A stretch of 64,000 nucleotides of DNA, taken from NCBI GenBank assembly GCA_023014485.1, contig JAJOZX010000481.1, positions 327,501 through 391,500 on the forward strand. The letters are read 5' to 3'. A program made the translations under genes and the position numbers. This document shows, piece by piece, positions 11,624 to 20,469 of the stretch; the first letter of the stretch is position 1, and each line of letters starts with the position of its first letter. Source of the DNA: Bathynomus jamesi. Its lineage: Eukaryota > Arthropoda > Malacostraca > Isopoda > Cirolanidae. The notes beneath the pieces were generated by a model, which was not told the DNA's origin, did not search any database, and saw nothing but the letters and a program-made list of their open reading frames with translations.

Positions 11624-11663
11624 GTGTTCCTGAGGATGTCATTAGACGAAAGCGCTTGAGCAC
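11624..11663 (+). ncRNA. Hammerhead-like motif, copy 1
   Basis: The order of elements matches a minimal hammerhead ribozyme. Stem I is GTGTTC (11624-11629) with GAGCAC (11658-11663). The core is CTGAGGA (11630-11636), stem II is GTC-ATTA-GAC, and GAAA is at 11648-11651. A self-complementary AGCGCT (11651-11656) could serve as stem III in a dimer. One extra base (T11637) sits between the core and stem II, unlike the textbook motif. Minimal hammerheads are known in Penelope-like elements. Activity is not shown; the copies at 18517 and 53422 are related. Confidence 0.4.
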
Positions 11664-11697
11664 CACTTTGTGTTTCTTTTCCCTTCGTGGTTTTATT

Positions 11698-11703
<6 letters not shown>

Positions 11704-11733
<30 letters not shown>
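11704..11733. repeat. (TA)n microsatellite
   Basis: A TA run of about 15 repeats separating the Penelope-related fragment from the palindromic minisatellite. Confidence 0.9.
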
Positions 11734-11738
<5 letters not shown>

Positions 11739-11744
11739 TACGGT

Positions 11745-12166
11745 AAAATTATTGAGCCCCCGTTTAGGTCAACTGTACGCCCTTGACGATTGGTTAGGTT
11801 AAGTCGTGATATTTTCGTTAAAACGCGGATATTTTTGCTACTCGCTCGAAGGGCAGCAAAAATAACTGAATGCCCGGTTAGGTTAATTGAATGGCCGGTT
11901 AGGTCAACTGAATAACCGGTTAGGTTCATTGAATGCCCGGTTAGGTCAACTGTACGCCCTTGACGATTCATTAGGTTTAGTCGTGATATTTTCGTTAAAA
12001 CTAACGAAAATATCACGACTAAACCTAACCAATCGTCAAGGGCGTACAGTTGACCTACCCGGGCATTCATTGAACCTAACCGGACATTCAGTTGACCTAA
12101 CCTGGCATCCATTGAACCTAACCGGACATTCAGTTGACCTAACCGGGCAGTCAATTAACCTAACTG

Positions 12167-12168
<2 letters not shown>
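11745..12168. repeat. Palindromic minisatellite with GGTTAGGT units
   Basis: The left half has 21-bp units of the form GGTTAGGTCAACTGAATGCCC (about 11877-11960), followed by a GTACGCCCTTGACGATT segment and GTCGTGATATTTTCGTTA. At about 12000 the sequence folds back, and the reverse complements follow in mirror order to 12168. The TTAGG core recalls the arthropod telomere repeat, but the unit is 21 bp. A diverged relative lies at 34086-34376. Confidence 0.8.

Positions 12169-12225
<57 letters not shown>
12169..12225. repeat. (TA)n microsatellite
   Basis: A TA run of about 28 repeats after the minisatellite. Confidence 0.95.
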
Positions 12226-12230
<5 letters not shown>

Positions 12231-12435
12231 TACGGTAAAATTATTGAGTCCCCATATGAAAAGAAAAACCCACTCTAATAAACAGTTTATTTCCACAACA
12301 GTTTCGATGCCCACTGGCATCCTCCTCGGGTGGATGCAGAAAAACGAATGAACCAAAAAAAGAGGGAAAAACAGTCCAGGGACCGACCGTTAAGAAATTC
12401 GCACCTAGGTTAGATCCCATTCTCCCGACACCGGA
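12226..12435 (-). mobile_element. Penelope-like element 3' fragment
   Basis: This segment matches the sequence downstream of the GIY-YIG coding region of the Penelope-like copies at 44205-44400 and 49964-50100. Shared words include CACTGGCATCCTC, GGGTGGAT and ACACCGGAAGGGC. No coding part remains. On the minus strand it contains a hairpin of perfect 6-bp stem GATGCC/GGCATC (12306-12321), flanked by CCGAGGA and GAAAC, arranged like a hammerhead core with U4 changed to C. Confidence 0.6.
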
Positions 12436-12436
12436 A

Positions 12437-12620
12437 GGGCATTTTCATTAAACTTAACCTCTTTGGGTGAGAAGGTGGGACGCCTTCACCCCACCAAAGG
12501 GGTAACCTAACCTAAGAGAGAGAGGAGCCAGAGCATCCTTCACTTGGAAGATCTAGGTGCATAATGAGGTCAGGGTAGGATCACAGGGCTTATAAGTGTT
12601 TTTCAGCCAGTTGACATAGA
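12437..12620 (-). repeat. Dispersed repeat with GAGAGA tract
   Basis: The reverse complement of this stretch recurs at 31190-31390 and partly at 27100-27230: a CCCCTTTGGGG hairpin, ACCTTCTCCC, a CT-microsatellite of variable length and GGATCTTCCAGGTG. No coding sequence is seen. Confidence 0.65.
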
Positions 12621-12636
12621 AGCCATTTGCCACAGC

Positions 12637-12637
<1 letters not shown>

Positions 12638-12677
<40 letters not shown>
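12638..12677. repeat. (TA)n microsatellite
   Basis: A TA run of about 20 repeats between the dispersed repeat and the tRNA-like unit. Confidence 0.95.
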
Positions 12678-12682
<5 letters not shown>

Positions 12683-12787
12683 TTCAACTGCAAACAACAC
12701 GCAGTATAATTAACGTAAAGAACGACGCTTGTATAGGAGAACATTCCGCGCAAGATGAGGAGGGAGAACGAACAAATGAAAAAATGA

Positions 12788-12860
12788 GGTAACCACCCGG
12801 GAATCGAACCCGGGATCTTCCGATTGCCGGTCAGATATGATAACCACTACACCATGGTCC
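12788..12860 (-). repeat. tRNA-like unit (tRNA-Val-like), isolated copy
   Basis: On the minus strand there is a perfect A box (TGGTGTAGTGG) and B box (GGTTCGATTCC). The T arm is intact with CCGGG/CCCGG, and the D arm GTGTAGTGGTTATCA is typical of tRNA-Val. The anticodon loop reads CCGGCAA, so the invariant U33 is C. The acceptor stem pairs only over GACCA/TGGTT. This is a tRNA-derived repeat or pseudogene, not a convincing functional tRNA. The same unit forms the array at 51.9-53.3 kb. Confidence 0.65.
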
Positions 12861-12870
12861 TCACTCGATC

Positions 12871-12925
12871 AGATATATATATATATATATATATATATCG
12901 TTTAAACAACCATTTGTCCCAAAAG

Positions 12926-13008
<83 letters not shown>

Positions 13009-13013
13009 ATATA
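12871..13013. repeat. Compound TA and CA microsatellites
   Basis: TA runs at 12871-12898 and 12961-13001 surround a CA run at about 12925-12953. Confidence 0.9.
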
Positions 13014-13021
13014 TATACCAT

Positions 13022-13290
13022 TATTGTACACACACCAACTATATATACGTTCACAGATCTTCAATGTTAAACTCGGAAACAATTCCTTCCGTCATCTGAA
13101 CTAACCGTTTATACAACTATATATACACATTCATAGATCTTCAATGTTAAACTGGGAAACAGCTCCCTCCGTCATCTGTACTAACCGTTTATACTCTACA
13201 ACTATATATACGTTCATAGATCTTCAATGTTAAACTCCGAAACAGCTCCCTCCGTCATCTGTACTAATCGTTTATACAACTATCATTCGT
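13022..13290 (+). repeat. Tandem repeat, about 80-bp units (TCTTCAATGTTAAACTC family)
   Basis: Three units carry CGTTCATAGATCTTCAATG, TTAAACTCGGAAACA and CCGTCATCTGTACTAACCG. Further units lie at 16991-17097 and 18064-18260, and inverted ones at 29640-29905. In both places they border CR1/Jockey-type elements. Confidence 0.8.
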
Positions 13291-13532
13291 CAGCCAGACT
13301 CTGTACTGAACGGACGCATTTCCTGAGCTCTCTGATATTGCATCTACTTTTGCAGATTGCTGAGAATTTTACTTTTGGAAAGTTTTGAATTTTATATACT
13401 TGCGTTTATATTCACGTTGTTATAGTTGAGTAATTGAATATTAGTGGTTTTTAGCGATTTAGAAGTTTTCATAGCGTGCCGGCTTAATTTAACTTAAACT
13501 TGTGACGGTTTAAACTAATTTTTAACTGCGCG

Positions 13533-14285
13533 ATGTCGTCGCAGAAAGCGTCGTGTGTTAGGTGTAGGGTAAACCGGTGGTATTCAGAATTTAAAGATTA
13601 TAACGGCGGTCCTATGGCGATTACCGAGAGACCAGTTTGTTTCTTTTGCGAGTTAATGGAGGAAATAGTTGACATAAAACGCAGTGTACGTGAGGTAACG
13701 GAGAGACTTGCAACGCTTGATGAGGGTAGGGGTAGGGCTACGGTGACGGGAGCCGAACCAATACTAACGTTGAAGACGTTAGTAATTTGAAGGGTGAGGT
13801 GCTGCGTAACCTAGTTTCTAGTTTAGGTAGCTTGTTGGGAAGGTTGGATAGAGTTGAGGAAGGGGTTAAGGTTAGTCCGAGAGTAGTAGATGGGGAGGGA
13901 TTTAGAGAAGTTAAGGGTGGAGCTAGGCCGCGTACGTTAGGTTATAGGAATCCCCCCCTATCGAGGTTTCGAACCCTTTCGCCCATTTGGAAAGGGACGT
14001 GAATTAGGGGGAAACTATTTTAATTGGGGACTCTTTAGTGCGCCACATGGACAAAGAGTTCGTTGAACGGCATCGTACCAAGAGGAGGAGGGTCTGTCTC
14101 CCAGGGGCCAGGGTTGACAGAGTTAGAGACGAAGTGGATAGGATTGACGTTGCCTCCCGCACTTCGTAAAGCTGTAGTCCGAATTCAGTGATCCTAGCCT
14201 TTTTATAAAAGATGGGGGTGCATTTTAATGAAATAGGTAGTGCTAGGCTAAGTAGGTTAATAGACGAAAACGTGCGAAAGCTGTA
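13533..14285 (+). pseudogene. Retroelement ORF1 with Cys pairs and SGNH-esterase-like domain
   Basis: The frame starts at 13533 (MSSQKASCVRCRV) and has a CVRC and a CFFC pair spaced like a zinc-binding module, then a hydrophilic helical stretch. It runs into a stop at 13788 and continues in another frame. At 14022-14152 a third frame reads LIGDSLVRHMDKEF and LPGARVDRV. This is the GDS block of SGNH hydrolases found in ORF1 of several CR1-type elements. At 14218-14285 a DG-HFNEIGSARLSRL block matches the C-terminal Asp-x-x-His region of that fold. The central part of the domain is lost. At least three frame changes make it non-functional. Confidence 0.6.
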
Positions 14286-14389
14286 GAGGTCGAAGCCTTC
14301 TTTAAACGTTGTGGGTCCGGGGAACGCTGGCCCGACGTAAAAAATAGTTTAGAACGCCGGCCCATAGTAAAAAATAACTTAAACGTCTT

Positions 14390-16419
14390 TTATTGTAACG
14401 CGCCTAGTATTAAAAATAAATTAAACGAATTTAAGGCGATAATTTATTCCGCCAACTACAATATAGTTGCTATCACTGAAACGTGGTTAAATACCATGAC
14501 TGGGACTTGTTGGTGGAACTTGATATACCGGGTCTTAAACTCTTTACTAACGATAGGTTACATAGGTTTGGTGGCGGCGTTTTGCTTTACATTCGTAATT
14601 CCCTTAAGGCTATCGAAGTTAAGGTAGATTTTCCGGCAGCAATTAATGCGATATGCGTTGAAGTTACGGCGCGTAGTATTAGTTTTAATTACGTTGTTGT
14701 TTATAGACCTCCCGTTCAACCCTTTGACACCGATAGTAGATTTTACTCGCTTCTTGGTAACTTTATTGACAATCGGAATAGTATAATTGTCGGAGACTTT
14801 AACTGCCCTAATGTTAATTACGAGACTTTTACTGGTAATGAGGAGGGTTTGCGATTGATTGAGTTCATGGAGGAAAAATTTTTACGACAGATAGTTACCG
14901 AACCAACGCGCGGTGACAATATTTTAGATTTGGTGGTGACGAACGGCGAAAATATAGTCGATAGTTTAGAAGTAGGCGAGAGTTTAGGGTGTAGTGATTA
15001 TCAAATTCTTAGGTTTAAGTTATTAATAGAAAACACTAACGATCGTAACGTAATAGAAGTCCTTGATTTTCCTAGGGGTAATTTTGATATTTTTGCAGAT
15101 AGGATGAGAGTAGTGGACTGGGATAACTTATTTATGGGTAATGGCACAAATTTGCATTGGGGGCGTTTAAAGAAAGTTTTAGGAATATTGAAAGGGAGTT
15201 TATTCCTCGTAGGCCCAAGCACGCTAGAAATCATGGTAGGCCCAAGTGGTGACTAGGGAAACAGGCGAGTTCATAAACGAGCGTAACATTGCGTATAGAC
15301 TTAATAAGCGCAATGGCACGGCAGCTAACTTTAATAGATATATCGAGCTTAGACGTCAGGTTAAAAGATCAGTTAGGAATGCTAAGCGTAATTTAGAGAT
15401 ACTTATACTGCGGATAGTAAACATAATCCAAAAAAGTTTTTTGAATACGCTAATAATCGTAAGCCGATAAAAGATAACATAGGCCCTCTAGTGGATGTTA
15501 ATGGCGCTTTGGCTTCCGACGCTCAGGCGATGGCGGGTATTTTCAATAACTTTTTTGCGAGTTTTTACCGTAGAAGACGTAAATAATGTCCCCGACGTGA
15601 ACGATATCGTTCCATTTACTAGCGACACTATTTTGGATGAAATAACTGTTTACGAGGGTGAGATTGCCCATTATATCGATAGGCTAAAAGTTAGTAAGGC
15701 CCCAGGCCCGGACGCTTTTTATCCCAGACATTTGAAAGATTTGAAAGACGTTGTCGTAGGCCCCTTAACGGAGATTTTTAATCAATCACTCGAAACGGGG
15801 ATTATTCCTGAAGACTTCAAATTAGCTAACGTCACGCCTATTTTTAAAAAAGGCGACCGCGCAGTAGCTAGCAATTATAGGCTTATTAGCTTAACGTCAA
15901 CTGTCGGTAAACTTTTGGAATCCGTAGTTAGGGATCGTATCATCGATCACTTAGAAAGTCGAGATTTGATTAATAGTAGTCAGCATGGGTTTCGACGTTC
16001 AGTTTTGGTGCCCGTATTTGCGCGAGAATATTGATAGGTTAGAAAGGGTTCAGCGTCGTGCCACGAAACTAATTCCGTCATTGCGCAACAAGCCTTATGA
16101 AGAGAGGATTAAAGTGTTAGACTTGCATTCACTCGAAACTAGGAGATTAAGGGGGGAGCTTATTGAAGTTTTCAAAATCGTTAATAACATCGATAACGTA
16201 AATTTTGACAAACTGTTCACTTTCGATAATAGAAATACTCGTAATAACGGATTTAAGTTGCGTGGCAGACGTTTCATTCCTAATATCGCTAAAAACTTCT
16301 TTACGTTTAATGTAATTGATAAATGGAATAATCTTCCCGCGCCAGTCGTGAACTCTACCAGCGTTAATATGTTTAAGAACCGTCTAGATAGGCATTTTAA
16401 AAATATTAACGTTGTTTAA
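14390..16419 (+). pseudogene. Retroelement ORF2: endonuclease and reverse transcriptase, broken
   Basis: 14390-14490 encodes NAPSIKNKLNEFK and AITETWL, the start of an AP-type endonuclease. After a frameshift, 14483-15256 continues with VVVYRPP and IIVGDFNCPN. 15495-16034 carries RT motifs KAPGPDAF, NVTPIFKKGD and SSQHGFRRS. The next block, in another frame from 15985, is already the C-terminal LERVQRRATKLIPSL region. An internal deletion has therefore removed the catalytic FADD segment. The last block ends at 16419 (NNLPAPVVNS...). The protein would cut and reverse-transcribe target DNA in an intact element; this copy cannot. Confidence 0.75.
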
Positions 16420-16990
16420 AATAAAAAAAAACAATTAGCAACAGGAGTTCTGGTGGTGGTGGTCGAGGATGAGTCGATTGACAAAAATGCCAGCTTGTGA
16501 CATGCCACCGTGTGATATGCCAGCAAAAAATTAATAATAAAAAAAAAATTAGACTAACACGAACGTAGATGTAGCTCGTAGCGTAAACTAACCCACTTTT
16601 TGTTTAACTTTACCTACTTTTTCTTTTTCTTTTTCTTATCCTCTCCTTACTTGCATGTCTGTAACTCTCTTTACTTGCATGTCTGTAGTTTGCATGGTAT
16701 GACAGTGAGTTAAGACTGTGTCTGCATGGTTTGTAAGCGTTCTTATTTTACTTTTCATCTTTCACCCCTTTCCTATTCTCTTCGACTATTTTTCCGACTT
16801 GTCGCCAGTGGCCGGCGGATGATGATGGTGGGTCTTTTTTCTCTTTTTCTGAATGAATGTTAACCCACGAGTGATAGGTGTTGCTACTTACTTAACCACT
16901 TATTCTCTTCTCTTAACCCCCTACTCTTTCCTTTCTCTTGGGCTAACCTTAGAGTGGATCTTAGGGTCTTTGTTAGCCTTAGCTTCTGTA

Positions 16991-17097
16991 GATCTGTAGA
17001 ACTATATATACGCTCATAGATCTACAATGTTAAACGCGGAAACAATTCCCTCCGTCATCTCTACTAACCGTTTACACACACACCATCTATACGTTCA
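16991..17097 (+). repeat. Tandem repeat unit downstream of retroelement
   Basis: One and a part units of the TCTTCAATG family, interrupted at 17098 by the Tc1-like insertion and resumed at 18064. Confidence 0.75.
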
Positions 17098-17099
17098 TA

Positions 17100-18061
17100 A
17101 GCACACCGGACAAAAAATTAGTCACCCCTAATAGCACCGATAGTAGGAAGTTCAAGGTCACACAGAGGGCGCTGATGTAGCATTGGTAAGTGACAAGTAG
17201 CGGTGACGTAGCACACAGGATCAGATCTGTTTCGTGAGGTGGTGAGGAACAAAGTGTGTGTTGGATATAGTCTGCAAAATGGGTCGTGAGGCAGACGTTA
17301 CTCAGTGGCAAAAAGGAGCCATCGTGTTTGGCAGAGCCCACGGACACAAAATGTCTGAAGTAGCCCAATTTTGGTGTGTCAACGCGTACTGTCCAGCGAG
17401 TTTACAAAGAGTGGTGTAGTTCGCAATCAACTGACAATCGACGGCGTAACTGTGGCCGGAAAACAATTCTCGACAATAGGGGCCGCCGCCATGTTTCTCG
17501 TCTAGTAACTGCAAATCGTTTTCAAACCAGAGAACAATTGCTCCAAGAAACCAATGAGGTTCTCCAGCGACCAATTTCCGAACGGACATTGCGACGAGAA
17601 CTGCATGCGATGGACATCTGGAGCAGGGTACCACGGAAGAGGCCGCTGTTAACAGCAAGTCACAAATTGGCACGTTATAAATGGGCTCAGAGGCACAAAA
17701 ACTGGACTGCGGCAGATTGGAAACGTGTAATTTGGTCCGATGAGTCCCGTTTTTGTTTGTTCTCCAATGATGGGAAGCGACGAGTACATCGCAGGTCCAA
17801 TGAAGCCTTTAATCCTGAATGCGTCGAAGGTGTTGTTCAGGCTGGAAACAGAAAGTGAAGCGCAGGAATAGGCACCCACGGACTCTGGCGGAACTTCGGG
17901 ACCGGCTGATGAACGAGTGGCAGCAAATCGATGTTCAGTACATGCACAACCTCGTAGAGTCTCTGCCTCGCCGGATTCGTGCGGTTATCAATGCCAGAGG
18001 CGCCGTCACACGTTATTAGGTACATTCTGAGAGGGGTGACTAATTTTTTGTCCGGTGTGCT
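17100..18061 (+). mobile_element. Tc1/mariner element, internally deleted, with 30-bp TIRs
   Basis: The ends AGCACACCGGACAAAAAATT (17100 on) and their reverse complement (to 18061) match over 30 bp and are flanked by TA at 17098-17099 and 18062-18063. The length is 962 bp, against about 1.6 kb for full elements. It lies inside the TCTTCAATG tandem repeat and splits one of its units, so it inserted after that array formed. Confidence 0.9.
17281..18019 (+). pseudogene. Tc1-like transposase, frameshifted and internally deleted
   Basis: Translation starts at ATG 17281 (MGREADVTQWQKGAIV, a paired-type helix-turn-helix). It shifts frame at the TTTT near 17372 and continues to 17858 with SERTLRRELHAMDIW and the first catalytic aspartate block VIWSDESRF. 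The middle catalytic block (D-x-x-R-x-H type) and the last Asp/Glu block are missing. A junction near 17845 leads into the C-terminal part (LRDRLMNEWQQID, 17879-18019). It cannot be an active transposase, but the intact ends could respond to one supplied elsewhere. Confidence 0.85.
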
Positions 18062-18063
18062 TA

Positions 18064-18260
18064 TATCTTCAATGTTAAACTCGGAAACAACTCCCTTCTT
18101 CTTCTTTACTAACCGTTTACACAACTATATACTATACGTTCATAAATCTTCAATGGTAAACTTGGAATCAACTCCCTCCATCATCTGTACCAAACGTTTA
18201 TGCACGTACTAAAAGCGCACACACACGCGCACACACAACCCCGACTATATATAAACGTTC
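18064..18260 (+). repeat. Tandem repeat units after the Tc1-like insertion
   Basis: Two and a half units of the TCTTCAATG family continue here, then lead into GCACGTACTAAAAGC and CA-rich microsatellite at 18281-18322, the same order as at 29640-29905 (inverted). Confidence 0.75.
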
Positions 18261-18280
18261 ATAGATTCCCTATTATCTCT

Positions 18281-18292
18281 CACACACACACT

Positions 18293-18322
<30 letters not shown>
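18281..18322. repeat. (CA)n microsatellite
   Basis: A CA run of about 20 repeats with minor interruptions. Confidence 0.9.
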
Positions 18323-18323
<1 letters not shown>

Positions 18324-18410
18324 TTTAACATTAGCCAAGGTCTTTTTTCGATTGATCCTGTTGTTTTGAATTCATTCTGAACGGATTTAGACAAGAAGGA
18401 TAAAGTGTTA

Positions 18411-18600
18411 AAATTCTGGTTGCTTTTCCTTATACATTTGTATGCTCCTCTTACAATTTTTATTTTTCTATTTTATTTATTTTTTGTGACCTATCTCAAA
18501 CTTGTTATTTATTTCAGTGTCCCTGAGGATGTCATTAGACAAAAGCGCTTGAGCACCACTCTGTGTTTCCTTTTCCTTCGTGGTTTTTTTCATCATATAT
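18411..18600 (+). repeat. Penelope-associated repeat, uninterrupted site paralogue
   Basis: This stretch matches the right flank of the fold-back element (11296-11700) and ends in the same CTGAGGATGTCATTAGAC segment. At 18431-18462 it reads through the position where the fold-back is inserted at 140/11296. This supports that junction as a real insertion point. Confidence 0.6.
18517..18557 (+). ncRNA. Hammerhead-like motif, copy 2 (degenerate)
   Basis: It matches 11624-11663, but GAAA after stem II reads AAAA (G12 changed to A) and stem I is weaker (GTGTCC with GAGCAC). It is probably inactive. Confidence 0.3.
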
Positions 18601-18902
18601 AAACCAAGTTTTAATTAATGATGGTGTGGTGAAGAAGCGGACAAAACTCTCTCTCAAAAACTTCAAATTCACGTTTTAACTTTTTAAAATTAATTTTCAG
18701 TTTTAGACATTAATACCTTTCGGGCGAGTTAATCTCCGTTCATTAAAGATTTTTTCCTTAAAATGTTCGGCTAAGGTTTACAATTTCGTTAATCACCTGT
18801 AAATCCCTTTGTTTGTTTGTGTTTGTGCTTAGAACGGATAATCCCCCAAAAGGTCATTATGAATCCCACACTGGCCTAAGTGTTTTGCATCCAGTTAAAT
18901 AA

Positions 18903-18941
<39 letters not shown>

Positions 18942-19120
18942 CGGCCCTGTTCCATTTCTGAAAGAAATCTATAGAGTGAATAAGCCATATTTGGCAAAGA
19001 CCCGCCCCCCAGAATCGCGGTTTGACCGATCACACCCCAATGGGAGGTGTATGAGTGCGAATCCATGGTCTCTGGTTGGTGGAAAACTTCACTTCACGTT
19101 ACAGCCACACCCAAATTCTC
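18601..19120. other. No gene seen; (TC)n at 18905-18938
   Basis: AT-rich spacer followed from about 18950 by more balanced sequence leading into the promoter candidate. I see no coding sequence. Confidence 0.6.
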
Positions 19121-19267
19121 TGACAGCCAACAGGAAACTCATGAATCGAATATTGGGGGGTGGTCTAAGGGTGGGGCCAACTGGGGTCACGTATATAAAA
19201 GGGAACACTTTCAGCTGGATCCCACAACTGTTATTTTTATCAACGTGTAGCCACACATCCTCTCATC
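19121..19267 (+). promoter_or_regulatory. Candidate Pol II promoter with TATA box
   Basis: A strong TATA box, TATATAAAAG, lies at about 19192-19201. CCAA words lie at 19123-19130 (AGCCAACAGG) and further upstream at 19036, and there is a GGGTGGGGCC element at 19171. Transcription would start near 19222-19232. The 5' leader would be about 40 nt before the ATG at 19268 (context CATCATGG, close to Kozak). This is the only place in the window where promoter elements and a good start codon line up so well. Confidence 0.5.
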
Positions 19268-19461
19268 ATGGACACTTCCAGTCAGACACATCAGTTTTAC
19301 TGCTCCCCTCAGATCTTTGAAGACGGGGACCTCTCTGCAGGGGCTAGGCTCCACCTTTTCGCAGCGGCCGATGGAGGAAACTTTCTCCCCACACAAAAAG
19401 TTGCAGAAGTTTGTGATGTTCAGCAGAGTGAATCAAGCACATTTGAAATTAAGTCCGAAAA
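19268..19461 (+). CDS. Putative first coding exon of an unrecognised gene
   Basis: Reading starts at the ATG 19268 (MDTSSQTHQFYCSPQ). It runs through FEDGDLSAGARLHLFAAAD and on to FEIKSEK, with base composition and codon use unlike the surrounding AT-rich DNA. Without splicing it would end at a stop at 19490-19492. A donor AAAA|GTATTT at 19461/19462 leaves phase 2, and that phase joins in frame to the open exon starting at 20470. I do not recognise a domain. No signal peptide or membrane segment is apparent. It could be a host gene whose remaining exons lie beyond the inserted elements, or a cut-off relic. The exon end is uncertain. Confidence 0.45.
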
Positions 19462-19486
19462 GTATTTCATAATAATTTTTATCATA

Positions 19487-19873
19487 CCATGAAGGTGTCC
19501 TTTGAAAGTAAAATTTTATTACGCATTTGTTTCCCTGGGTAGAGTTTTCTAAAATTAGTTTAAGCTCGCTGCAGGGCCTTCTTTGCATGTTTACTACAGG
19601 GTACTGAGCTAGGCTTTCTGTAATTAATGTACTCTATTAAGTATTTAGAGAGTAAATTTTGTTTATCAAATAATTACGTGTTAACTTCAAAATTTATAGA
19701 AAGTTCTACAGGTAGGCTTTTAGAATTACTAGAACTTTAAAGGTAGGGAATTCCAGGGGTCCTGGGTTCGAGACCCAGTGATGGTAGGCGGTGCGTAGTA
19801 TGCCTAGCTAGGATAAAAGTATTTCCGGCGCCGTAAATTAGTGTACTTGTAACTCCTTGTAACGCTCTCTCTT

Positions 19874-19926
<53 letters not shown>

Positions 19927-20245
19927 CATCATTCAGTGCTTAATCCTTGCAATTGATAATTAATTTATAAAAATCCATAATAAACACATTTTGAAGTGTA
20001 AAACTAATCAATCGGGTTCGAGACCCGGTGTCGGCAGACGATGCGTAGTATACCCAGCTAATCTTCCTTTTCAGAATGTCATTTAGACAGTGAATTTTGT
20101 TATGCGATGAAGGTGTCCTTTGAAAGTGAAATTTTATTACGCGTTTGTTTCCCTGGATAGAGTTTTGTAAAATTAGTTTAAACTCACTGCAAGGCCTTCT
20201 TTACATGTTTACTACAGGGTGCTATGCTAGGCTTTCTGTTGTTAT
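19487..20245 (+). repeat. Intronic direct duplication of about 140 bp plus B-box-like segments
   Basis: ATGAAGGTGTCCTTTGAAAG and the following 130 bp at 19489-19630 recur at 20107-20245 with about 10% differences. Between them, two GGTTCGAGACCC boxes (about 19758 and 20014), each followed by GATGCGTAGTA-like words, look like the 3' half of a tRNA-derived SINE. A TA run lies at 19876-19923. Confidence 0.65.
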
Positions 20246-20469
20246 TTATGAGTATATATATATATATGCTCCTCTGTGTATATTTTGATGAAAACAATTG
20301 GATTTTAATTAAAAAAGAATCACTGTGGAAGAATCGTTAATTGTTTAATATCTGCCATGGGATCGATACTCTGTGACGGTGGTTAGTCATCCTTCCACAC
20401 AATATGGCTATTATTAGAAAACTGTATGAACTAATCGAGTTAATTTAAAATTATCCTTTCTCCTTAAAG

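Larger units (their letters stand above)
13291..16990 (+). mobile_element. Decayed CR1/Jockey-type non-LTR retroelement
   Basis: A 5' untranslated stretch (13291-13532) is followed by a broken ORF1 with Cys pairs and an esterase-like domain. A broken ORF2 then has endonuclease and reverse transcriptase parts, and an AT-rich 3' region (16420-16990) closes the element. The RT catalytic FADD region is deleted between about 15990 and 16010. The conserved C-terminal block (RLERVQRRATK) survives. It is bounded on both sides by the TCTTCAATG tandem repeat. A related copy with its FADD preserved is at 30080-31136 on the minus strand. Confidence 0.75.

Noticed and set aside
11126..11659. A 177-codon open frame crossing the end of the fold-back element
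   Set aside because: It spans a mobile-element boundary, GC hairpins and a TA run, and its mirror in the left arm is not open over the same length.
11877..12160. Telomeric repeat array
   Set aside because: TTAGG occurs only inside 21-bp units and never as a tandem pentamer.
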